Positions 1 through 8,515 of a stretch of DNA of 64,000 nt are shown here, one piece after another. How positions within the stretch are numbered: the first letter of the stretch is position 1; the number at the start of each line of letters is the position of its first letter. The position numbers were made by a program, and so were the translations under genes. The stretch comes from Streptomyces sp. AP-93 (GTDB lineage: Bacteria; Actinomycetota; Actinomycetes; Streptomycetales; Streptomycetaceae): NCBI RefSeq assembly GCF_022808175.1, contig NZ_JALGBX010000014.1, positions 127,207 to 191,206 of the forward strand. Reading direction: 5' to 3'. The notes under the pieces are model-generated. The model saw nothing but the letters and a program-made list of their open reading frames with translations. It was not told where the DNA came from and searched no databases.

Positions 1-84
1 GGCGCACAGCGCGGCGCACAGCGCGGCGCACAGCGCGGCGCACAGCGCGGCGCACAGCGCGGCGCACAGCGCGGCGCACAGCGC
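1..84. repeat. 12-bp tandem repeat, seven copies
   Basis: The unit GGCGCACAGCGC is repeated seven times without a mismatch and then decays into GGCGC repeats up to about position 97. The array touches the left window edge, so its full copy number is unknown. It lies beyond the terminator of the first RDD gene and is not translated in any convincing frame here. Confidence 0.9.
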
Positions 85-97
85 GGCGCGGCGCGGC

Positions 98-130
98 GCG
101 GGCGGCCTCCCCCGTGGGGAGACCGCCCGC
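98..130 (-). terminator. hairpin terminator after the first RDD gene
   Basis: Arms at 98-112 and 116-130 form a 15-bp stem with one mismatch and a CGT loop. It begins about 30 bases downstream of the minus-strand RDD gene stop and has no strong U-run, as is common for streptomycete terminators. Confidence 0.7.
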
Positions 131-161
131 GCACTCGCACTGCGTACCTCTGGGTGGCCCT

Positions 162-932
162 CTAGGTGGCTTGGACCACCACGGTCTTGGCCACCTTGTC
201 GTGCAGACCCTGCTTGTAGGGCTTGTCGACGAGCATCGAGATGACGAGCGCGATCGGCCACAGGCAGAAGCAGCAGATCAGCGTCGGCAGCCAGAGCACG
301 GCGGAGCGGGAGAGCGCGGCGTTGGACTGCGGGACGCTGCCGTCGTTGAGCATCGCGACGCGCAGGCCCATCCACTTCTTGCCGAGGGTCTGGCCGTTCT
401 TCTTGACGAACCACCAGTCGTAGCCCACGTAGGCGACGATCGAGATCAGCGTCATGAGCAGGCCGCTGCCACTGTAGGACTTGGTGATGACCTCGGTGAT
501 GTCCTCGCCCTGGTTCGTCTCGACCGTGTAGCGGTTGCGGTCACCGGCAAAGAGCTGGATGACGAACAGCGGGACGGCGATGATCAGCAGGTCGATGACG
601 CGGGCGGCCAGCCGCTTGCCGAAGTCGGCCAGCGGCGGCATCCCGGCGAGCGGGTCGGGCATGCCGTAGCCGCCACCACCGCCGTACGGGTCACCACCGC
701 CCGCGCCTCCGTACGGGGGCGGCGGGGGCGGGTAGCCCCCTCCCCCGGGCGGGGGCGGCGGAGGATAGCCTCCTCCGCCTCCGGGCGGGGGCGGCGGGAA
801 GCCTCCGCCGGCTCCTGCGGGCGGTGAGCCGTACGGCGAACCACCCGACGGCGGAGGCGTCGGTTCCTGGGGCTTCTTGAGGAACGGGTCGTCCTCGGGC
901 GGCTGGCCCGGCGGCGGCTGGTCGGTGCTCAT
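162..932 (-). CDS. RDD family membrane protein with Pro/Gly-rich N-terminus
   Basis: A 256-residue protein starting with MSTDQPPPG at an ATG. The first hundred or so residues are low-complexity Pro/Gly/Tyr (runs such as GGGGYPPPPPP), probably a disordered cytoplasmic tail. From about residue 104 comes an RDD domain: FGKRLAARVIDLLII opens the first membrane segment, YDWWFVKKNGQTLGKKWMGLRV is the typical central part, and LHDKVAKTVVV closes the domain. RDD proteins are small integral membrane proteins of mostly unknown role; some are linked to Na+/H+ exchange. It shares the minus strand with a second RDD gene just upstream, so the two are probably paralogues. The reading frame stays open upstream, but the Pro-rich start at 932 is the better beginning. 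Confidence 0.88.
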   Translation of the reverse strand: MSTDQPPPGQPPEDDPFLKKPQEPTPPPSGGSPYGSPPAGAGGGFPPPPPGGGGGYPPPPPPGGGGYPPPPPPYGGAGGGDPYGGGGGYGMPDPLAGMPPLADFGKRLAARVIDLLIIAVPLFVIQLFAGDRNRYTVETNQGEDITEVITKSYSGSGLLMTLISIVAYVGYDWWFVKKNGQTLGKKWMGLRVAMLNDGSVPQSNAALSRSAVLWLPTLICCFCLWPIALVISMLVDKPYKQGLHDKVAKTVVVQAT

Positions 933-1050
933 GGCCCGAGTCGAACCCGGCCCGGACCGGCCCGCAACGGGGACGCGTCCATTCGGGGGACGAGGGAGTC
1001 CGGCGGCAGGCCCTGGGGCCTGCCGCCGCCGCCCGCCCGGGCGGCAGGCC

Positions 1051-2778
1051 CTAGCGGGCCACGTACGTCCCCGCGGCGCGGTCGTGGAGGGTCCGGCGCC
1101 GCGGGCGGTCCGCGAGGGCCCACAGGGCCCCCGGGAGGCCCAGGAGGGCGTACACGAGCCAGCGGCGCAGCGCCGCGCCGAAGCGTGGCGGGCGCAGCGT
1201 GGCGGTGGCCAGGACCCGTACGCCGAGCAGCTTCTTGCCCGGGGTGCGGCCCCAACGGGCGGTGGGCAGGGCTTCGTAGAAGACGCCGAAGAGGAGGACG
1301 GCGCCCAGGACCAGGCCCAGCGAGCCCGCGGTGGTCCCGTCGAGCAGCCACACCGTGGTGCTGCGGCCGCCCGCCCGGGCGGCGTCCACCTTGGCCTGGA
1401 GGTGCGCGGTGGCGGCGGGCACCAGGGGCAGCGCCACCCCGGTCGCGACGGCGGCGTACACGAGGGAGTCCAGCAGCCGGGCCGTCGCGCGGCGCACGAG
1501 CCCGGCGGGGCGCACGGCCCGCTCCGCCATCCGCTCGAACACCGCGCGCCCGGTCCTCGGGGGACGCTCGGCGCGGTTCGGGGACACGGCGGCCTCGGCC
1601 CGCTCCGCACGGTCCGCCGCCTCTACGGGGGCCACGCGCCGGGCGGACTCCGCCGCGGCGGCCGGGGCCGGGCGCTGCGCCGGCCGCACGCGCTCCACCG
1701 GGTCCGCGTCCCGGCCCGGCGAGCCGGGCGAAGCCGGGGCGGCGGGCCGCACGGGCGCCGGAGCGGCGGCACGAGCGGCGGCCGCGGCCGCGCCGACCGG
1801 GGAGGGCGCCGACAGGATGCCGAGCCCGCCCGGGGCGGCGGAGCCGGACACCTGCCCGGGCAGGACCGCCGACACGGGGGCCGGGGCCGAATGCCGGGCC
1901 GGGGCCGGGATCTGCACCGGGGCCGGGGCCTGGGCCGAATGCCGGGCCGGGGCCGGAGTCTGGGCCGAGTGGTGAGCCTGTGCCTGGGCCTGCGCCGACT
2001 GGTGAGCCGGGGCCGGGGCCTGCGCCGAGTGGTGAGCCTGTGCCTGGGCCTGCGCCGAGTGGTGAGCCGGGGCCTGGGCTTGAGCCGAGTGGTGAGCCTG
2101 GGCCTGGGCCTGCGCCTGGGCCTGCGCCTGGCCGTGCGCCTGCACCGGGTGGGGAGTGGGGGCCGGGACCGGCGTGCGGGCCAGGGAGATGCCGGCGGGG
2201 CGGGGCGCGGCGGCCGCCTCGTGGCCCCAGGACACCCGCCGGTCGCGCGGCCCGCCGAAGCCGGCCTGGTGGAGCGGGTCGGCCTGCCATCCCGCGGCCT
2301 CGGCATCGGACTCCGCCCACGCCTGCTGCCCGGACCCCGCCGGGGATACGGACCCCGCCGGGTAAACGGGCTCCGCGCAGGACTCGAGCTCCGACCGGGA
2401 AACGGACTCCACCCAGGACTCGACCCCCGACCGGGAAGCGGGCTCCGGCCGGGAAGCGGCGGGCTCCGGCCAGGTCCCCGGCTGCGGGCACGACGTGGTC
2501 TCCGGCCCGGCGGCCGCCGGCTCCGGCCAGGCCTCGGGGGCCGGGCGGGGAGCAGGCCGCGGCTCGGGGTCCGGCCATCGCTCCGGCTCGCGCAGCGCCT
2601 CGCTCATGCCCGTCTGGTCGAGGAACACGGGACCCGTCTCGTCGGCAGGGGCCGCGGGGCGGCTCGTACCGGGAACCCAGTTCAGGCCGTTCCAGAACCT
2701 GACGTACCCGGGGATGGACGGATCGGGGTAGTAGCCCTCGCGGGCCGCGTGCTCGCCGTCACCAGGGGAGGCCGTCAA
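1051..2778 (-). CDS. DUF2510-RDD membrane protein with long repetitive linker
   Basis: A 575-residue protein if translation starts at the TTG at 2778, preceded nine bases upstream by GGAG. Residues 15-34 carry the DUF2510 signature (GYYPDP, then PG and a W-N-G-L-N-W element), a short domain common at the N-terminus of actinobacterial membrane proteins. Residues of about 60-420 form an Ala/Pro/Gln/His-rich linker with near-tandem units such as QAQAQAHHSAQ, encoded by repetitive DNA around 1880-2140. From about residue 426 follows an RDD domain with several membrane segments, ending TLHDRAAGTYVAR. It precedes the smaller RDD gene on the same strand with about 118 bases between them. Function is unknown. 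The start is the least certain point because the frame remains open further upstream. Confidence 0.8.
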   Translation of the reverse strand: MTASPGDGEHAAREGYYPDPSIPGYVRFWNGLNWVPGTSRPAAPADETGPVFLDQTGMSEALREPERWPDPEPRPAPRPAPEAWPEPAAAGPETTSCPQPGTWPEPAASRPEPASRSGVESWVESVSRSELESCAEPVYPAGSVSPAGSGQQAWAESDAEAAGWQADPLHQAGFGGPRDRRVSWGHEAAAAPRPAGISLARTPVPAPTPHPVQAHGQAQAQAQAQAQAHHSAQAQAPAHHSAQAQAQAHHSAQAPAPAHQSAQAQAQAHHSAQTPAPARHSAQAPAPVQIPAPARHSAPAPVSAVLPGQVSGSAAPGGLGILSAPSPVGAAAAAARAAAPAPVRPAAPASPGSPGRDADPVERVRPAQRPAPAAAAESARRVAPVEAADRAERAEAAVSPNRAERPPRTGRAVFERMAERAVRPAGLVRRATARLLDSLVYAAVATGVALPLVPAATAHLQAKVDAARAGGRSTTVWLLDGTTAGSLGLVLGAVLLFGVFYEALPTARWGRTPGKKLLGVRVLATATLRPPRFGAALRRWLVYALLGLPGALWALADRPRRRTLHDRAAGTYVAR

Positions 2779-3066
2779 TGTCCCCAACTCCGATCGTGGC
2801 TTGAGGCTTCTTGCAGGGGTGGACCATAGCCAAGAACCGCCCCCCGGCAGGTCCGGTAACGGGAGAATCCAAGCGTTCGGGCGAACCCTGGCGAACGCGG
2901 CCCCGTACGAAAGATTTCGGTCAGCCGATTGATTTCGGCCAATCCTCGATGTGCGTCGCGAAGTCGCGTCATACCCGGGCACTTCGGCGCTCTCTCCGGG
3001 TGTGGGCCGGTTCTCCGGCCCCGCGCAGCACCCGAACACGTACCCCCGTACCGAAGTGAGGCCGCC

Positions 3067-3546
3067 ATGCACCACCCCGTCGTCGAGCGCGAGCTGGAAC
3101 TCAAGCTGGTCCTGTCCCCCGAGCGCAGCGTCCCCGTCCCCGCCCGCCTGCTGTACCTGACGGACGACCCGTACGCCGTGCACATCACCTTCCACACCGG
3201 CTCCAGCACCCCGGTCAACTGGACCTTCGCCCGCGAGCTGCTGGTCGAGGGGGTGTTCCGCCCGTGCGGCCACGGCGACGTGCGGATCTGGCCCACGAAG
3301 GTCGGCCAGCAGGCCGTCCTGTGCATGGCGCTCAGCTCCCCCGACGGCGACGCCCTGCTGGAGGCCCCCGCCGGGTCGGTGTCGGCCTGGCTGGAGCGGA
3401 CCCTGCGGATCGTGCCGCCCGGCACCGAGGCCGACCGGCTCGGCCTGGACGCGGCGCTGGCCGAGCTGCTCGCCCCGACGCCGGCCGACGAGCTGTGGAT
3501 GCGCGACCCGTGGCCGTCGGACGAGTCGGCGGACGGGGAGCTGTGA
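3067..3546 (+). CDS. ssgG: SsgA-family sporulation/cell-division protein, SsgG-like
   Basis: A 159-residue protein with the whole SsgA-like (SALP) domain: an N-terminal beta-rich part, YAVHITFHTG followed by VNWTFARELL, a W-P segment, and a SVSAWLERT helix. SALPs occur only in sporulating actinomycetes and control where septa and peptidoglycan synthesis or autolysis take place during sporulation. The assignment to SsgG rests on the neighbours: in S. coelicolor, from memory, ssgG lies next to a flavoprotein, a TPR protein and hppD, the same order as here. SsgG is reported to influence septum placement. The ATG follows a GTGAG box. The 3' end lies one base from the convergent oxidase stop. The family is certain and the subtype is inferred from synteny. 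Confidence 0.85.
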   Translation: MHHPVVERELELKLVLSPERSVPVPARLLYLTDDPYAVHITFHTGSSTPVNWTFARELLVEGVFRPCGHGDVRIWPTKVGQQAVLCMALSSPDGDALLEAPAGSVSAWLERTLRIVPPGTEADRLGLDAALAELLAPTPADELWMRDPWPSDESADGEL

Positions 3547-3547
3547 C

Positions 3548-4939
3548 TCAGAAGACCTTGCCCGGGTTGAGCAGTCCCTCCGGGTCGAAGGCGTGCTTGA
3601 CGGCGCGCTGCATCTCCAGGCCCACCGGGCCGAGTTCGCGGGCGAGCCACTCCTTCTTCAGGACGCCGACCCCGTGCTCCCCGGTGATGGTCCCGCCCAG
3701 TTCGAGTCCCAGCGCCATGATCTCCTCGAACGACGCGCGGGCCCGCCGGGTCTCGTCCTCGTCGGCGGGGTCGAAGCAGACGATGGGGTGGGTGTTCCCG
3801 TCGCCGGCGTGCGCGCAGACCCCGATGAGCAGGTCGTGCGTACGGGCGATGGCGGCGGTCCCGTCCAGCATCTCGGCGAGCCGGGTGCGCGGGACGCACA
3901 CGTCGTCGATCATCGTCGCGGGCCGCAGGGCCTCCAGGGCGGGCAGGGCCATCCGGCGGGCCTGGAGGAGCAGTTCGGACTCCGCCGCGTCCTCGGCCGG
4001 TACGACGGCGCTCGCCCCGGCGGCGGTGCACAGCGATCCCACGGCGGCCAGGTCCTCGGGCGCGTGCGGGGTGTCGAAGGCGGCGAGCAGCAGGGCCTCG
4101 GTGGTCTCGGGCAGGCCCATCTTGCCCAGCGCGTTGACCGCGCGGACGGTCGTACGGTCCATCAGTTCGAGCAGCGAAGGCGTCAGACCGGCCTCCATGA
4201 CGGCGCAGACGGCTTCGCAGGCGGCCGCGGCGGAGGGGAACTCCGCGGCCAGCGCGAGCTGGCGGGGCGGGGCCGGGCGCAGCGCGAGGACGGCCCGGAC
4301 GACGACGCCGAGGCTGCCTTCGGAGCCGACGAACAGGCGGGTGAGGTCGTACCCCGCGACGCCCTTGGCGGTGCGCCGGCCGGTCCGCAGGAGCCTGCCG
4401 TCGGCGAGGACCACGTCGAGGCCGAGGACGTACTCGGCGGTGACCCCGTACTTGACGCAGCACAGACCGCCGGCGGCGGTGCCGATGTTCCCGCCGATGG
4501 TGCACTGCTCCCAGCTGGAGGGGTCCGGCGGGTAGTGCAGTCCGCGCTCGGCGACGGCGCGCGAGAGGACGGCGTTGACGACGCCCGGTTCGACGACGGC
4601 GATCCGGTCGACGGTGTCGATCTCCAGGATCCGGTCCATCTTCACGAGGGACAGCACGATGCAGCCGTCGGAGGCGTTGGCCGCGCCCGACAGGCCCGTA
4701 CGGGCGCCCTGGGGGACCACCGGGACGCGGAGCGCGTGGGCGGTGCGCAGGACGTGCTGGACCTGTTCGACGGTCCGGGGCAGGACCACCGCGGCCGGGG
4801 TGCCGGCTGCGCAGAAGCTCGCCATGTCGGTGGCGTAGGAGGCGGTCACCTGGGGGTCGGTGAGCAGGGCCTCGGGCGGGAGGCCTTCGAGGAGCAGCGC
4901 GTGGAGCTCGCGTGAACCATCATGAGCATCGTCAACCAT
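3548..4939 (-). CDS. FAD-linked oxidase, GlcD/lactate-dehydrogenase type
   Basis: A 463-residue enzyme of the vanillyl-alcohol-oxidase/GlcD flavoprotein family. The N-terminal half is the PCMH FAD-binding domain: VVPQGARTGLSGAANA, then IGGNIGTAAGGLCCVKYG and FVGSEGSLGVV, typical of FAD-binding type 4. The C-terminal half is the FAD-oxidase C domain, with AHAGDGNTHP and TGEHGVGVLKKEW, seen in glycolate and D-lactate dehydrogenases. It probably oxidises a 2-hydroxy acid; the exact substrate cannot be told. The start MVDDAHDG at 4939 is chosen because similarity begins soon after it, though no strong ribosome-binding site is visible. It diverges from the TPR gene (about 96 bases between starts) and converges on ssgG. 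Confidence 0.9.
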   Translation of the reverse strand: MVDDAHDGSRELHALLLEGLPPEALLTDPQVTASYATDMASFCAAGTPAAVVLPRTVEQVQHVLRTAHALRVPVVPQGARTGLSGAANASDGCIVLSLVKMDRILEIDTVDRIAVVEPGVVNAVLSRAVAERGLHYPPDPSSWEQCTIGGNIGTAAGGLCCVKYGVTAEYVLGLDVVLADGRLLRTGRRTAKGVAGYDLTRLFVGSEGSLGVVVRAVLALRPAPPRQLALAAEFPSAAAACEAVCAVMEAGLTPSLLELMDRTTVRAVNALGKMGLPETTEALLLAAFDTPHAPEDLAAVGSLCTAAGASAVVPAEDAAESELLLQARRMALPALEALRPATMIDDVCVPRTRLAEMLDGTAAIARTHDLLIGVCAHAGDGNTHPIVCFDPADEDETRRARASFEEIMALGLELGGTITGEHGVGVLKKEWLARELGPVGLEMQRAVKHAFDPEGLLNPGKVF

Positions 4940-5035
4940 GAGGCCAGCGTGGCACCCGGGGCCATCGGTGTGAACACGCCCGCGACGCTCTTCGGACACC
5001 TCGGCGAGCTCTTCATATTGACGCACAGTGACTTC

Positions 5036-6529
5036 ATGGACCCTATGCGTGACGCATCCGTCTCTCAGGAGAGGCAGCAGCAGGCTGCCCCGCCCGTGAC
5101 CTTCACCGGCCGCAAGACGCTCGTGGCGGCGGCGGCCCTGGTGGTCCTGATCGCCGGGGCCCTGCTGATCCGGCCGGCCCGCACGGGCGACGACGCGCGC
5201 CCGCCGGGGCCCAGCGAGCGGGCCCGGGCGGCGGTCGGGATGGGTGCGCCGGTGGCGGCGATGGACCTGTCGGCGCTGGTCCTCGACCGGGAGAACTGGG
5301 TCGCGGGGCACCCGGACGACGAGGCCTCGTGGGCGGTGCTGGGATCGGCGTACCTGGAGCAGGCGCGGCGCACGGCCGATCCCGGCTGGTACCCGAAGGC
5401 GGAGGGCGCGCTGAAGCGCTCACTGGAGCTGCGCCCGGCGGAGAAGGGCAACTTCGACGCGATGACGGGCATGGGCACGCTGGCCAACGCCCGGCGGGAC
5501 TTCGGGACCGGGAAGAAGTGGGGCGAGCTCGTACGGGCGCAGGCGCCGAAGCGGTGGACGGCGTACCCGGTGCTCGTGGACGCGTACGGCGGCCTCGGCG
5601 ACTACAAGGCCGCGGAGAAGGCGATGGAGCGCCTGGTGGACCTGCGGCCGGGGCTGGCGGCCTTCATGAAGGCCTCGCAGGTGTACCGGGACCGGGGCTG
5701 GCGCGAGGACGCGGCCATGTCCATGGAACACGCGGGCGGCGCGGCGAAGGCCCCGGCGGAGAAGGCGTACGTGCTGTTCCGGCTCGGGGAGCTGGCGTGG
5801 GAGCGCGGCGACGAAGCGGAGGCGCTGAAGCAGTACGAGGCCGCGCTGCGCACCGATCCGGCGCAGGCGCAGGCGCTGGGCGGCCGGGCGCGGGTGCTTG
5901 CGGCGCTGGGCCGCGGCGGGGAGGCCGTACGGGACTACCGGATGGCGCTGGGCCGGGCCGCGGTGCCGGCGCTGTCGCTGGAGCTGGGCGAGCTGCTGGA
6001 GTCGCTGGGCCGGGGCGACGAGGCGAAGGCGGTGTACGACGGGATCGCGGCGCAGGCCGCCCGGAGCGGGGTGAACGAGGAGCTGCTCCTGGGCCGGTTC
6101 GAGGCGGACCACGGCGACCCGGCGGCGGCCGTACGGCGCCTCACGGCGGAGTGGGCCCGGCACAAGAGCCTGCCGGTGGCGGACGCGCTGGGATGGGCGC
6201 TGCACAAGACGGGCGACGACGCGGCGGCGCTGGAGTACGCGAAGAAGGCCACCGAGCAGGGACTGCGGCTCGCGGAGTTCTCGTACCACCGGGCGGTGAT
6301 CGAGCGCGGCCTGGGCGACGTGGCCGGGGCGCGGCGGCACCTGGAGGAGGCGCTGCGGACGAACCCGCGGTTCTCGCCGGTACGGGCGCCGCTGGCCAAG
6401 CAGGCCCTGGCGACGATCGGCAAGCCCCCGGCGGGCGGCCCGGAGAACCTGCAGCCCACCACCCCGTGGGTGGCCCCGGAACTCCCGAAGGCGGCCAAGC
6501 CCGCCGCCAAACCGAAGCCGAAGCCGTAG
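5036..6529 (+). CDS. membrane-anchored tetratricopeptide-repeat protein
   Basis: A protein of about 497 residues with a single hydrophobic segment near residues 28-45 (TLVAAAALVVLIAGALLI) and then an array of helical repeats of TPR type: repeated A-x-x-x-Y/L-x-x-A patterns such as WAVLGSAYLEQAR, LFRLGELAWERGDEAEALKQYEAAL and EYAKKATEQGLRLAEFSYHRAV. The end is Pro/Lys-rich (KAAKPAAKPKPKP). The layout suggests an N-terminal anchor with the TPR domain outside the membrane, acting as a protein-interaction scaffold. The start may be 5036 or the in-frame ATG at 5045. It is divergent from the flavoprotein gene and convergent with hppD, and a strong hairpin follows the stop. No specific partner can be named. 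Confidence 0.85.
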   Translation: MDPMRDASVSQERQQQAAPPVTFTGRKTLVAAAALVVLIAGALLIRPARTGDDARPPGPSERARAAVGMGAPVAAMDLSALVLDRENWVAGHPDDEASWAVLGSAYLEQARRTADPGWYPKAEGALKRSLELRPAEKGNFDAMTGMGTLANARRDFGTGKKWGELVRAQAPKRWTAYPVLVDAYGGLGDYKAAEKAMERLVDLRPGLAAFMKASQVYRDRGWREDAAMSMEHAGGAAKAPAEKAYVLFRLGELAWERGDEAEALKQYEAALRTDPAQAQALGGRARVLAALGRGGEAVRDYRMALGRAAVPALSLELGELLESLGRGDEAKAVYDGIAAQAARSGVNEELLLGRFEADHGDPAAAVRRLTAEWARHKSLPVADALGWALHKTGDDAAALEYAKKATEQGLRLAEFSYHRAVIERGLGDVAGARRHLEEALRTNPRFSPVRAPLAKQALATIGKPPAGGPENLQPTTPWVAPELPKAAKPAAKPKPKP

Positions 6530-6540
6530 GGGGCGCTGAC

Positions 6541-6575
6541 CGCCGGCGGGGCTGGAAAATCCAGCCCCGCCGGCG
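6541..6575 (+). terminator. 16-bp perfect hairpin after the TPR gene
   Basis: Arms at 6541-6556 and 6560-6575 pair perfectly around an AAA loop, twelve bases after the TPR stop codon. The right arm overlaps the first copy of the dispersed CAGCCCCGCCGGCGTTTGAG element, so part of this repeat family appears to serve as terminator. It could work for both convergent genes. Confidence 0.75.
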
Positions 6576-6640
6576 TTTGAGGCGGTCTTTTCAGCCCCGC
6601 CGGCGTTTGAGGCGCGGGGGTCCGGGGGCGGAGCCCCAGG
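6561..6640 (+). repeat. dispersed intergenic repeat, locus A (two copies)
   Basis: The core CAGCCCCGCCGGCGTTTGAG appears at about 6562-6581 and 6592-6611. The second copy is followed by GCGCGGGGGTCCGGGGGCGG. Related copies lie near 21327 and 60720-60840 in this window, always between genes and close to gene ends. Confidence 0.8.
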
Positions 6641-6697
6641 CGGCGGCGCCGCCCAGGAACCCCGGCTCCGCCGGGCCGGGAGCCCGGTTCCCGCAAT

Positions 6698-7849
6698 CTA
6701 CAGATTGCCCCGCTTCTCCTGCTCCCGCTCGATCGCCTCGAACAGGGCCTTGAAGTTGCCCTTGCCGAAGCCCATCGACCCGTGCCGCTCGATCATCTCG
6801 AAGAAGACCGTCGGGCGGTCCTGGACCGGCTTGGTGAAGATCTGCAGCAGGTAGCCGTCCTCGTCGCGGTCGACGAGGATCTTCAGCTCGCGCAGGGTCT
6901 CGACGGGGACCCGGGTCTCGCCGGCCCACTCGCCGAGCGTGTCGTAGTACGAGTCCGGGGTGTCCAGGAAGGTCACACCGGCCGCCCGCATCGTCCGTAC
7001 CGTGCTGACGATGTCGTTCGTCGCGAGCGCGATGTGCTGGACTCCGGCGCCGCCGTAGAACTCCAGGTACTCGTCGATCTGCGACTTCTTCTTCGCGATC
7101 GCCGGCTCGTTGATCGGGAACTTCACCTTCAGGGTGCCGTCCGCGACGACCTTCGACATCAGCGCCGAGTACTCGGTCGCGATGTCGTCGCCCACGAACT
7201 CCTTCATGTTCGTGAAGCCCATGACCTTGTTGTAGAACGCCACCCACTCGTTCATCCGGCCGAGCTCGACGTTGCCCACGCAGTGGTCGATGGCCTGGAA
7301 GGTGCGCTTGGCCGGGGGCTCGACCATCGGGGCGACGGAGACGAAGCCGGGCAGGTAGGGCCCGGTGTAGTCGCCGCGCTCGACGAGGGTGTGGCGGGTC
7401 TGGCCGTAGGTGGCGATCGCCGCCAGCCGCACCGTGCCGTGCTCGTCGGTGAGCTCGTACGGCTCGTCCAGGCCGCGCGCTCCGTGCTCGACGGCGTAGG
7501 CGTAGGCCGCCTTCACGTCCGGGACCTCGATGGCCAGGTCGACGACGCCGTCGCCGTGGTCGGCGACGTGCTCGGCGAGGAAGCGGCCGCGGTCGGTGGA
7601 GGCCTTGATGACCGAGGTGAGGACGAACCGTGCGCCGCCGTTGGTCAGGACGTAGCTGGCCGTCTCGCGCGTGCCGTTCTCCGGTCCGGAGTAGGCGACG
7701 AGCTTCATGCCGAAGGCGGTCGAGTAGAAGTGCGCGGCCTGCTTGGCGTTGCCTACGGCGAAGACGACCGCGTCCATGCCCTTCACAGGGAAGGGATCGG
7801 CCTTGGCGGCGGTGCTGGGCGCGGCGTCGAGCGGCTGGGTCTCAGTCAT
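6698..7849 (-). CDS. hppD: 4-hydroxyphenylpyruvate dioxygenase
   Basis: A 383-residue enzyme converting 4-hydroxyphenylpyruvate and O2 to homogentisate in tyrosine breakdown. It has the two-domain vicinal-oxygen-chelate fold of the family and the normal length. The three iron ligands are all present: His189 (AIDHCVGNV), His272 (GVQHIALATND) and Glu351 (FFEMIER), followed by the conserved C-terminal stretch GFGKGNFKALFEAIEREQ. The start MTETQPLD at 7849 is preferred; an upstream in-frame ATG would add 15 residues. It is divergent from an Lrp/AsnC regulator gene, with 133 bases between the starts, which suggests local control by that regulator, possibly in response to tyrosine or its products. 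Confidence 0.97.
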   Translation of the reverse strand: MTETQPLDAAPSTAAKADPFPVKGMDAVVFAVGNAKQAAHFYSTAFGMKLVAYSGPENGTRETASYVLTNGGARFVLTSVIKASTDRGRFLAEHVADHGDGVVDLAIEVPDVKAAYAYAVEHGARGLDEPYELTDEHGTVRLAAIATYGQTRHTLVERGDYTGPYLPGFVSVAPMVEPPAKRTFQAIDHCVGNVELGRMNEWVAFYNKVMGFTNMKEFVGDDIATEYSALMSKVVADGTLKVKFPINEPAIAKKKSQIDEYLEFYGGAGVQHIALATNDIVSTVRTMRAAGVTFLDTPDSYYDTLGEWAGETRVPVETLRELKILVDRDEDGYLLQIFTKPVQDRPTVFFEMIERHGSMGFGKGNFKALFEAIEREQEKRGNL

Positions 7850-7982
7850 GACCGCAGAGTCCCGCCGTTCCACAAGCTGCGCAATAGTTTCCATTTCTGC
7901 TGTACATGCTGCACAGTCTCAGCCCACCATGGGTGGGATATCTGTGCACTATGACCACCGACCGGCCACCCCGGAGGCACCC
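7850..7982. promoter_or_regulatory. divergent hppD / lrp control region
   Basis: The region holds CCCACC (7923-7928) and GGTGGG (7932-7937), a perfect 6-bp inverted repeat around ATG, and next to it CTGT...ACAG half-sites (CTGTACATGCTGCACAG). It is AT-richer than its surroundings. These are candidate binding sites for the Lrp-type product of the right-hand gene; binding is inferred. Confidence 0.5.
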
Positions 7983-8453
7983 ATGGGAATCGACGAACTC
8001 GACGGCAGGCTCATCGTCCTGCTCGCCCGCGAGCCCCGGATCGGGGTCCTGGAGGTCTCGCGCCGGCTCGGCGTGGCGCGCGGTACGGCCCAGGCCCGGC
8101 TGGACCGGCTTCAGTCGAACGGAGTCATCCGGGGGTTCGGTCCGCAGGTGGATCCGGCGGCCCTGGGGTACCCGGTGACGGCCTTCGCCACGCTGGAGAT
8201 CAAACAGGGGCAAGGCGCGGACGTACGGGCCCACTTGGACGGGGTGCCGGAGGTGCTGGAGCTGCACACGACGACCGGGCACGGGGACATGCTGTGCCGG
8301 CTCGTGGCCCGGTCGAACGCGGACCTTCAACGGGTGATCGACCGGGTTGTCGCGTTTGATGGGATTGTTCGGGCTTCGACGGCGATTGTCATGGAAAATC
8401 CCGTACCCTTGCGGATCATCCCCCTGGTCGAACAGGCGGCCGAGGACGACTGA
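7983..8453 (+). CDS. Lrp/AsnC family transcriptional regulator
   Basis: A 156-residue regulator. Residues 1-50 form the AsnC-type helix-turn-helix (IDELDGRLIVLLAREPRIGV, then RLGVARGTAQARLDRL), and residues of about 65-140 form the RAM/AsnC ligand-binding domain (YPVTAFATLEI, LHTTTGHGDMLCRLVA, FDGIVRAST). Such proteins form octamers that bind amino acids or aromatic acids and switch neighbouring catabolic genes. The divergent hppD gene makes control of tyrosine catabolism the likely job; this is inferred from position. The ATG at 7983 is chosen because the HTH begins directly after it. The downstream ABC operon starts 62 bases after the stop and may be co-transcribed. Confidence 0.92.
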   Translation: MGIDELDGRLIVLLAREPRIGVLEVSRRLGVARGTAQARLDRLQSNGVIRGFGPQVDPAALGYPVTAFATLEIKQGQGADVRAHLDGVPEVLELHTTTGHGDMLCRLVARSNADLQRVIDRVVAFDGIVRASTAIVMENPVPLRIIPLVEQAAEDD

Positions 8454-8515
8454 CGGTGGACGACCGACCCGCGGAACAGCGGATGAGACGGATGAGACGG
8501 ATGAGGTGACATGGC

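Noticed and set aside
1..84. Possible CRISPR or coding repeat at the left edge
   Set aside because: Pure 12-bp tandem units without spacers and no credible ORF.
877..2829. 650-residue plus-strand ORF over the RDD region
   Set aside because: It is an Arg/Gly-rich shadow of the minus-strand DUF2510-RDD gene; only the minus strand gives recognisable domains.
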